Shown here piece after piece: positions 57,039 through 64,000 of a stretch of 64,000 bases of DNA (positions within the stretch are counted from its first letter, which is position 1; every line of letters begins with the position of its first letter). Location of the stretch: the NCBI RefSeq assembly GCF_018614135.1, contig NZ_JAGGOW010000011.1, forward strand, positions 1 to 64,000, given 5' to 3'. Source of the DNA: Streptomyces sp. ISL-66. Lineage in GTDB: Bacteria; Actinomycetota; Actinomycetes; Streptomycetales; Streptomycetaceae. The notes below the pieces were generated by a model. That model saw nothing but the letters and a program-made list of their open reading frames with translations, made no database searches and was not told the DNA's origin. Made by a program: the position numbers and the translations under genes.

Positions 57039-58241
57039 ATGAACTCCCCCGCCGCCGATCGGGCCCGATACGACCGGGCCACCGCGCATCTCGACGCCCC
57101 GCTCGCCCTCGTCGATCTCGACGCGTTCGACGCCAACGCCGACGACCTCGTGCGGCGCGCCGGCGGGAAGCCGGTCCGGGTGGCCAGCAAGTCCGTACGG
57201 TGCCGCGTGCTGCTCGAACGGGTCCTCGCCCGGCCCGGGTTCGCCGGGATCATGTCCTACACCCTGGGCGAGTCGATCTGGCTGGCCCGCTCCGGTTTCC
57301 AGGACGTGCTGCTCGCCTACCCGTCCGCGGACCGGGCCGGCTTCGCCGAGCTCGCCGGCGACCCGAAGCTGGCCGGTGCGGTGACCGTGATGGTCGACGA
57401 CGTCGCGCAGCTGGAGCTGATCGACCGGGCCCGTGACGGCGGCGCCCAGGAGATCCGGGTCTGCCTGGAACTGGACACCGCCCTGCACCTCTTCGGCGGG
57501 AAGGTGCGCGTCGGTGCCCGCCGCTCCCCGCTGCGCGAGCCGGCCCAGCTCGCCGAGCTGGCCCGCGCGGTGAGCGCCCGGCCGGGCTTCCGCGTCGTCG
57601 GGCTGATGGGCTACGAGGGCCACGTGGCCGGGGTCGGCGACTCGCTGGCAGGGCGTCCGCTGAGGTCGCGGATGATCCGGCTGATGCAGGGCGCCGCCCG
57701 CAAGGAGCTGGCCGCCCGCCGGGCCGAAGCCGTACGGGCCGTGCGCGCGGTGGTCCCGGACCTGGAGTTCGTCAACGGCGGCGGCACCGGCAGCGTCCAG
57801 CAGACGGCCGCCGAGGACGCGGTCACGGAGATCGCCGCCGGTTCGGGGCTGTACGTGCCGCGGCTCTTCGACAACTACACCTCGTTCAGCGGCCGTCCGG
57901 CGGCCCTGTTCGCCCAGCCCGTGGTGCGCCGGCCCGGCGTCGGGGTGGTCACGGTGCTCGGCGGCGGATATCCGGCCTCCGGCGCGCCCGGCGCGGACCG
58001 GCTGCCGGTCCCGTACCTGCCCCAGGGCCTGCGCTACGACCCCCAGGAGGGGGCCGGCGAGGTGCAGACCCCGCTGCTCGGCAGCCCGGCCGACGATCTG
58101 CTGATCGGCGACCGGGTCTGGTTCCGGCACGCGAAGGCCGGCGAACTGTGCGAGCGCTTCGAGGAGTTGCACCTCGTCCAGGGTGACCGGCTGACGGCCA
58201 CCGCCCCGACCTACCGGGGCGAGGGCCGCACCTTCCTCTGA
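57039..58241 (+). CDS. PLP-dependent amino-acid deaminase/racemase-type enzyme
   Basis: 400 residues from the ATG at 57039. The N-terminal barrel resembles the alanine racemase family: APLALVDLDAFDANADDLVRRAGGKPVRVASKSVRCRVLLERVLARPGFAGIMSYTLGESIWLARSGFQDVLLAYPS, where the Lys of VASKS would bind PLP. A D-threonine-aldolase/DSD-like domain follows, with GYEGHVAGVGD and VNGGGTGSVQQTAAE (phosphate-binding loop). The C-terminal part (GDRVWFRHAKAGELCERFEELHLV) ends with the family's metal-binding HAKAGE. It probably acts on D-amino acids; substrate unknown. Confidence 0.88.
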   Translation: MNSPAADRARYDRATAHLDAPLALVDLDAFDANADDLVRRAGGKPVRVASKSVRCRVLLERVLARPGFAGIMSYTLGESIWLARSGFQDVLLAYPSADRAGFAELAGDPKLAGAVTVMVDDVAQLELIDRARDGGAQEIRVCLELDTALHLFGGKVRVGARRSPLREPAQLAELARAVSARPGFRVVGLMGYEGHVAGVGDSLAGRPLRSRMIRLMQGAARKELAARRAEAVRAVRAVVPDLEFVNGGGTGSVQQTAAEDAVTEIAAGSGLYVPRLFDNYTSFSGRPAALFAQPVVRRPGVGVVTVLGGGYPASGAPGADRLPVPYLPQGLRYDPQEGAGEVQTPLLGSPADDLLIGDRVWFRHAKAGELCERFEELHLVQGDRLTATAPTYRGEGRTFL

Positions 58242-58253
58242 GGGGCGCCGGGG

Positions 58254-59555
<1,302 letters not shown>

Positions 59556-59571
59556 TGGGGTGAACTCTCCT

Positions 59572-59612
59572 GCTTCTTCTGAGTCCTTCTGCTTCTTCTG
59601 CTTCTTCTGCGA
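59572..59612. repeat. CTTCTTCTG trinucleotide-like repeat
   Basis: A run of CTGCTTCTTCTG and CTTCTGCTTCTT units lies just upstream of the phosphatase start. It would encode a Lys/Gln repeat if the longer start were used. Confidence 0.7.
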
Positions 59613-59687
59613 GATCATCCGGGGCGGTGGAGCACGACAGCCGGGCGTCGTACGACGCCCGGCTGTCGGGGAGGTTGGGTACGGGGC

Positions 59688-60482
59688 CTACAGCGGGGTG
59701 ACGTACGCCCCGGAGATGCCGCCGTCGACCAGGAAGTCGGTGGCGTTGATGAAGGAGGAGTCGTCGCTCGCGAGGAAGGCGACGGCGGCGGCGATCTCGG
59801 TGGGCTCGGCGAACCGGCCCAGCGGGATGTGCACGAGCCGGCGGGCGGCGCGCTCCGGGTCCTTGGCGAACAGCTCCTGCAGGAGCGGGGTGTTGACCGG
59901 TCCCGGGCACAGCGCGTTGACGCGGATGCCCTCGCGGGCGAACTGCACGCCGAGCTCCCGGGACATGGCGAGCACGCCGCCCTTGGAGGCGGTGTAGGAG
60001 ATCTGCGAGGTGGCGGCGCCCATCCGGGCCACGAAGGAGGCGGTGTTGATGATGGAGCCGCGGCCCTGGCGCTGCATGTAGGGCAGGGCGGCCTTGCAGC
60101 ACAGGTAGACGGAGGTGAGGTTGACCTCCTGGACCCGCTTCCAGGCCTCCAGGCCGGTGGTGAGGATCGAGTCGTCGTCCGGGGGCGAGATGCCGGCGTT
60201 GTTGAAGGCGATGTCCACGGACCCGTAGGTGTCGAAGGCCGTCTTGAAGAGGGCCTCGACCTCCTCCGGGCTGGTGACGTCGACCTTCACGAAGGTGCCG
60301 CCGACTTCCTCGGCCGCGGCCTTGCCCGCGGTCTCGTCGATGTCGCCGCAGACGATGTTGGCGCCTTCGGAGGCCAGCCTGCGGGCGGTGGCCAGGCCGA
60401 TGCCGCTGCCGGCTCCGGTGATGACGGCGGTGCGGCCGACCAGGCGGCGGCAGACGATCGCTTCGGTGGACTCAGTGGACAT
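59688..60482 (-). CDS. Short-chain dehydrogenase/reductase
   Basis: 264 residues from the ATG at 60482. Classical SDR motifs: RTAVITGAGSGIGLATARRLASEGANIVCGDID (NAD-binding T-G-x3-G-x-G), FNNAGISPPDDDS, IINTASFVARMG, and the catalytic Y-x3-K in ISYTASKGGVLAMS. It ends in INATDFLVDGGISGAYVTPL. It would oxidise or reduce an alcohol/ketone. It is the last gene of a cluster with the aldehyde dehydrogenase (4-base gap) and the gamma-glutamyl ligase, so it may act on the same catabolic intermediate. Confidence 0.93.
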   Translation of the reverse strand: MSTESTEAIVCRRLVGRTAVITGAGSGIGLATARRLASEGANIVCGDIDETAGKAAAEEVGGTFVKVDVTSPEEVEALFKTAFDTYGSVDIAFNNAGISPPDDDSILTTGLEAWKRVQEVNLTSVYLCCKAALPYMQRQGRGSIINTASFVARMGAATSQISYTASKGGVLAMSRELGVQFAREGIRVNALCPGPVNTPLLQELFAKDPERAARRLVHIPLGRFAEPTEIAAAVAFLASDDSSFINATDFLVDGGISGAYVTPL

Positions 60483-60486
60483 GTTT

Positions 60487-61851
60487 TCAGGCCTCCGTGC
60501 TGATGAAGACGTTCTTGGTCTCGGTGAAAGCCGCGAGGGCGTCGGGTCCGAGCTCACGGCCGAGCCCGGACTGCTTGTAGCCGCCGAAGGGGGTCCAGTA
60601 GCGGACGCTGCTGTGGGAGTTGACGGACAGGTTCCCCGCGGCGACGGCGCGCGAGACGCGCAGCGCGCGGCCGATGTCGCGGGTCCAGAGGGAACCGGCG
60701 AGGCCGTACTCGGTGGCGTTGGCCAGCCGCACGGCGTCCTCCTCGTCCTCGAAGGGCAGGACGACGGCCACCGGCCCGAAGACCTCCTCGGCGGCCACGG
60801 GGGCGCCCGGGTCCACGCCGGTGACGAGGGTCGGCGGGTACCAGAAGCCGGGGCCCTCGGGGGCGGTGCCACGGATCACCGTGAGGTCGTCGGTGACGTA
60901 GGACCGTACGCGGTCCAGCTGCACCCGCGAGATCAGCGGACCCATCTGGGTCTTCTCGTCGGACGGGTCCCCGACGACCACGTTCTCGATCCCGGGGGCC
61001 AGCAGCTCCAGGAAGCGGTCGTACGCGGAGCGCTGTACGAGGATCCGGGTGCGGGCGCAGCAGTCCTGCCCGGTGTTGTCCAGGAAGGACATCGGGGCGG
61101 CGGCTGCCGCGGCCTCGAGGTCGGCGTCCGCGAAGACGATGTTGGGGCTCTTGCCGCCGAGTTCGAGGGTGACCCGCTTCACCCGGTCGGCGCACTTGGC
61201 CATGATCTGCTTGCCGACCTTGGTGGAGCCGGTGAAGACGATCTTCGCCACGCCGGGGTGCTCGACGAGGGCGTCCCCCGCGACGGTGCCCCGGCCCGGC
61301 AGCACCTGGAAGAGGTGCTCGGGCAGCCCCGCCTCCAGGGCGAGTTCGGCGAGCCGCAGCGCGGTGAGCGGGGTGGTCTCGGCGGGCTTGAGGATGACCG
61401 CGTTGCCGGCCGCGAGGGCCGGGGCCAGGCCCCAGGCGGCGATCGGCATGGGGAAGTTCCACGGGGCGATCACGCCGACGACGCCGAGGGGTTCGAGGAA
61501 GGTGACGTCGATGCCGCCGGCGACGGGGATCTGGCGGCCGGAGAGGCGCTCGACTCCCCCGGCGGCGAAGTCCAGCACGTCGCGGACGTTGCCGGCTTCC
61601 CAGCGGGCGTTGCCGATGGTGTGGCCGGCGCCCCGGACCTCCAGGCGGGCCAGCTCCTCGATGTGCCCGTCGACGACGGCGGCGAAGCGGCGCAGCAGTC
61701 TGGCCCGGTCGGCGGGGGCCGCGGCCGCCCAGATCCGCTGGGCCGCGGCGGCCCGCACGACGGCGGCGTCGACGTCGTCCCGTGTGGCGGCCGGGACGAC
61801 GGCGACGATTTCCTCGGTGGCCGGATTCAAGACTTCCAGCGCGTCGGACAC
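60487..61851 (-). CDS. Aldehyde dehydrogenase
   Basis: 454 residues from a GTG at 61851, with GAAAGG seven bases upstream. NAD(P)-dependent ALDH family: IAPWNFPMPIAAWGLAPALAAGNAVILKPAETTPLTA (N-terminal fold), VTLELGGKSPNIVFADAD (catalytic Glu), NTGQDCCARTRILV (catalytic Cys, here preceded by another Cys), and FGPVAVVLPFEDEEDAV. It oxidises an aldehyde to the acid. Position between the gamma-glutamyl ligase and the SDR gene suggests it acts on the aldehyde derived from the glutamylated amine. Confidence 0.94.
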   Translation of the reverse strand: MSDALEVLNPATEEIVAVVPAATRDDVDAAVVRAAAAQRIWAAAAPADRARLLRRFAAVVDGHIEELARLEVRGAGHTIGNARWEAGNVRDVLDFAAGGVERLSGRQIPVAGGIDVTFLEPLGVVGVIAPWNFPMPIAAWGLAPALAAGNAVILKPAETTPLTALRLAELALEAGLPEHLFQVLPGRGTVAGDALVEHPGVAKIVFTGSTKVGKQIMAKCADRVKRVTLELGGKSPNIVFADADLEAAAAAAPMSFLDNTGQDCCARTRILVQRSAYDRFLELLAPGIENVVVGDPSDEKTQMGPLISRVQLDRVRSYVTDDLTVIRGTAPEGPGFWYPPTLVTGVDPGAPVAAEEVFGPVAVVLPFEDEEDAVRLANATEYGLAGSLWTRDIGRALRVSRAVAAGNLSVNSHSSVRYWTPFGGYKQSGLGRELGPDALAAFTETKNVFISTEA

Positions 61852-61955
61852 GTGGTGGCCTTTCAGACGTTCGGGTGCGGTGGGTGGGGCGGGTGCGGTA
61901 CGGCGAGTGCGGCAAGGCGGATGCGGTAGGGCGGTGCGTCGGGACCGCTCCGGCA

Positions 61956-63335
61956 CTACAGGCGTTCGAAGGAGCGGCGCAGTTCCCAGTCGGTGACCGC
62001 GGAGTCGTACGCGTCCAGTTCGACGCGCGCCATGTTGCGGTAGTGGGCGACGACCTCGGGGCCGAAGGCGGCCTTGGCGATCTCGCTGTTCTCCCAGAGC
62101 TCGGCGGCCTCGCGCAGCGTGGTGGGGACGTGCGCGAAGTCGGCGGTGTAGGCGTTGCCGGCGCAGGGCTCGGGCAGTTCCAGCTGGTGCTCGATGCCGT
62201 GGAGCCCGGCCGCGACCAGGCCGGCGACGGCGAGGTACGGGTTGACGTCACCGCCGGGGAGGCGGTTCTCGAAGCGCATGGAACGGCCGTGTCCGACGAC
62301 GCGCAGGGCGCAGGTCCGGTTGTCCACGCCCCAGGCGACGGCGGTCGGCGCGAAGGATCCGGGCCGGAAACGCTTGTACGAGTTGATGTTGGGGGCGTAG
62401 AGAAGGGAGAAGTCGCGCAGCGCGGCGAGCTGGCCGGCCAGGAAGTGGCGCATCACGGGGGACATACCGCCGTGGGCGTGCGCGTCCGGGCCGTCCGCGG
62501 CCATCGCGTTGCGTCCGTCGGCGTCGCCCAGCGAGAGGTGGATGTGGCAGGAGTTGCCCTCGCGCTCGTCGTACTTGGCCATGAAGGTGAGCGAGACGCC
62601 CTCCTGGGCCGCGATCTCCTTGGCGCCCGTCTTGTAGACGGCGTGCTGGTCGCAGGTCTTGAGCGCCTCGTCGTAGCGGAAGGCGATCTCGTGCTGGCCG
62701 AGGTTGCACTCGCCCTTGGCCGACTCGACGATCAGGCCCGCGGCCTGCATCTCGTTGCGGATGCGGCGCAGCAGGGGTTCGACGCGGCCCGTCCCGAGGA
62801 CGGAGTAGTCGATGTTGTACTGGTTGGCGGGGGTCAGGCCCCGGTAGTTGGCGTTCCAGGCCTGCTCGTAGGTGTCCTGGAAGACCATGAACTCCAGCTC
62901 GGTGCCCACCATCGCGGTGTAGCCGTGCTCGGCCAGGCGCTCCAGCTGGCGGCGCAGGATCTGCCGGGGCGCGGCGACGACGGGCGAGCCGTCGTTCCAG
63001 GCGAGGTCGGCGACGATGAAGGCGCTGCCGGGGTTCCAGGGGATCCGGCGCAGGGTGGCGAGGTCGGGGTGCATGGCGAAGTCGCCGTAGCCCCGGTCCC
63101 AGGAGGACATCTCGTAGCCGTCGACGGTGTTCATGTCCGTGTCGACGGCGAGGAGGTAGTTGCAGCCCTCGGTGCCGTGCGCGAGGACCTCGTCGAGGAA
63201 GAACTGTGCGGCGAACCGCTTGCCCTGGAGGCGCCCCTGCATGTCGGGGAAGGCCAGGACCACTGTGTCGATTTCACCGCTGTCGACGAGAACACGGAGC
63301 TCTTCGGGCGAAAGCGGCGGCTTGCGGTCTACCAC
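61956..63335 (-). CDS. glnA4: Gamma-glutamyl-amine ligase of the glutamine synthetase family, GlnA4-like
   Basis: 459 residues from a GTG at 63335. The glutamine-synthetase fold is clear: TAMVGTELEFMVFQDTYEQA (first metal-binding Glu), NEMQAAGLIVESAKGECNLGQHEIAFRYDEALKTCDQHAVYKTGAKEIAA, GNSCHIHLSL, and VDNRTCALRVVGHGRSMRFENRLPGGDVNPYLAVAG. The long clade differs from GlnA in the ammonia and adenylylation regions. From the literature, S. coelicolor GlnA4 makes gamma-glutamylethanolamide for ethanolamine use and is linked to a GntR regulator, EpuRII; the gene order here is the same. The substrate is therefore inferred, not proven for this strain. Confidence 0.85.
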   Translation of the reverse strand: MVDRKPPLSPEELRVLVDSGEIDTVVLAFPDMQGRLQGKRFAAQFFLDEVLAHGTEGCNYLLAVDTDMNTVDGYEMSSWDRGYGDFAMHPDLATLRRIPWNPGSAFIVADLAWNDGSPVVAAPRQILRRQLERLAEHGYTAMVGTELEFMVFQDTYEQAWNANYRGLTPANQYNIDYSVLGTGRVEPLLRRIRNEMQAAGLIVESAKGECNLGQHEIAFRYDEALKTCDQHAVYKTGAKEIAAQEGVSLTFMAKYDEREGNSCHIHLSLGDADGRNAMAADGPDAHAHGGMSPVMRHFLAGQLAALRDFSLLYAPNINSYKRFRPGSFAPTAVAWGVDNRTCALRVVGHGRSMRFENRLPGGDVNPYLAVAGLVAAGLHGIEHQLELPEPCAGNAYTADFAHVPTTLREAAELWENSEIAKAAFGPEVVAHYRNMARVELDAYDSAVTDWELRRSFERL

Positions 63336-63412
63336 GGGAATCTCTCCTTCGGTGAGCCGAGGACGCCTAAGGTATTGAATAGAACCATTGCTTGGGAAGG
63401 GGAGGGGCCGAC

Positions 63413-64000
63413 ATGACCGATACGGCGAGCGAGGGTGACGCGATCGCGCGGCTCAATCCGGTGCTGCGACAGGTGCGGGCGGGCAACGGTTTCGAGGAGG
63501 CGCTGGAGCAGATCCTCCAGGTGGTCCGGCTCGGCCTGGTCCCGGGCGGGGAGCGGCTTCCGCCCGAGCGCGAGCTGGCCGAGCGGATGGGGATCAGCCG
63601 GGTGACGCTGCGCGAGGTGCTGAAGGTGCTCCAGGACCAGGGCCTGGTGGAAGCCCGGCGCGGGCGGTACGGCGGAACGTTTGTGCGGCCCCGCCCCGAC
63701 ACCCCGGCCGGGGGGACCGAGGAGGAGCTGCGCCGGCGGGTCGCGGGCGTGGACATCGAGGACGCCCTGCGCTTCCGCGAGGTCCTGGAGGTGGGCGCGG
63801 CCGGCCTGTGCGCCTCCCAGGGGCTGTCGCAGAAGGACGCGGACCGGCTGCTCGCGGCCCTGACCGCCACCCACGACGCCCCGCTGCCCGAGTACCGCCG
63901 CCAGGACACGCTCTTCCACCTCACCCTGTGCGAACTGGCCGGCTCCGCCACGCTGACGGCCCAGTACGCGGCCGTCAGGGCCACCGTGAACGACCTGCTG
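63413..64000 (+). CDS. GntR/FadR-family regulator, EpuRII-like, cut at the window end
   Basis: At least 196 residues from the ATG at 63413, with GGAGGGG upstream; the frame is open to the last base. The N-terminal winged helix is RLGLVPGGERLPPERELAERMGISRVTLREVLKVLQDQGLVEARRGRYGGTFV. The ligand-binding domain is FadR/FCD type (EDALRFREVLEVGAAGLCASQGLSQKDADRLLAAL, QDTLFHLTLCELAGSATLTAQYA). It is divergent from the gamma-glutamyl ligase; S. coelicolor EpuRII is a regulator in this position. It would repress the ethanolamine/amine cluster until an effector is bound. Confidence 0.88.
   Translation, partial: MTDTASEGDAIARLNPVLRQVRAGNGFEEALEQILQVVRLGLVPGGERLPPERELAERMGISRVTLREVLKVLQDQGLVEARRGRYGGTFVRPRPDTPAGGTEEELRRRVAGVDIEDALRFREVLEVGAAGLCASQGLSQKDADRLLAALTATHDAPLPEYRRQDTLFHLTLCELAGSATLTAQYAAVRATVNDLL

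Noticed and set aside
59621..59687. Additional start for the HAD phosphatase using the Lys/Gln repeat
   Set aside because: The GTG at 59555 has a better ribosome site and gives a clean signal peptide; the Lys/Gln run is probably a slippage repeat in the leader.
61856..61955. G-rich degenerate repeats between the aldehyde dehydrogenase and glnA4
   Set aside because: GTGCGGTACGGC-like copies are too diverged to claim a defined repeat; no hairpin of note was seen.

Overview
The window is about 64 kb of very GC-rich DNA with GTG/ATG starts, tightly overlapping operons and actinomycete gene families. From memory (no search was possible) the gene order matches the Streptomyces chromosome around the arginine, phenylalanyl-tRNA synthetase and infC loci, the SCO155x to SCO1614 region of S. 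coelicolor. I therefore read it as a Streptomyces core chromosome segment with a few small accessory insertions. No rRNA, tRNA, CRISPR array, prophage or complete insertion sequence is visible.

Layout. 1-2.4 kb: a Pro/Tyr-rich partial gene and the cobalamin gene cbiET/cobL. 2.4-6.4 kb: a GNAT acetyltransferase, then the methionine importer metN-metI-metQ, preceded by a 14-codon Cys/Met-rich leader ORF. 6.5-14.4 kb: two small membrane proteins, a GNAT, a sigma-like regulator, a secreted glycerophosphodiesterase, an acyltransferase, a pentapeptide-like membrane protein, and an MFS exporter with its TetR regulator. 14.4-14.9 kb: a broken HAD gene fused to a foreign tail. 15-25.8 kb: argH, argG, a HEAT-like protein, a flavin-binding-fold protein, an L,D-transpeptidase-like protein, and the argC-J-B-D-R operon with ARG-box-like sites upstream of argG and argC.

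25.8-35.1 kb is the accessory part. It holds a lipoprotein, an IS481-type remnant, two secreted cellulases (GH5 and GH9), and a CelR-type LacI regulator with two perfect TGGGAGCGCTCCCA boxes. It also holds a decayed carbohydrate-binding fragment, a DUF5997/LysR-like pair, a 169-bp palindromic mini-element and a broken gene behind it. 35.1-44.5 kb carries membrane, acetyltransferase, histidine-phosphatase-like, MocR/EamA, DUF1918, GHL10-type hydrolase, 3-hydroxyacyl-CoA dehydrogenase, NUDIX and HTH-TPR genes.

44.8-53.4 kb is translation machinery on the minus strand: infC-rpmI-rplT, an rRNA methyltransferase, a PAS histidine kinase, then pheS-pheT. infC starts at an AUC codon and has a U-tailed terminator inside its leader. 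53-58 kb holds DUF1844, an SseB-like protein, a mycosin-like protease with a membrane partner, and a PLP-dependent racemase/aldolase-like enzyme. 58.2-64 kb holds a secreted HAD phosphatase and a catabolic cluster: SDR, aldehyde dehydrogenase, a GlnA4-type gamma-glutamyl ligase and a divergent GntR regulator cut by the window end.

The signals most worth following are regulatory RNA features (the metNIQ leader peptide and the infC attenuator), the scarred junctions where genes are fused to unrelated tails, the intergenic tandem repeats, and the CelR site that outlived its cellulase gene.
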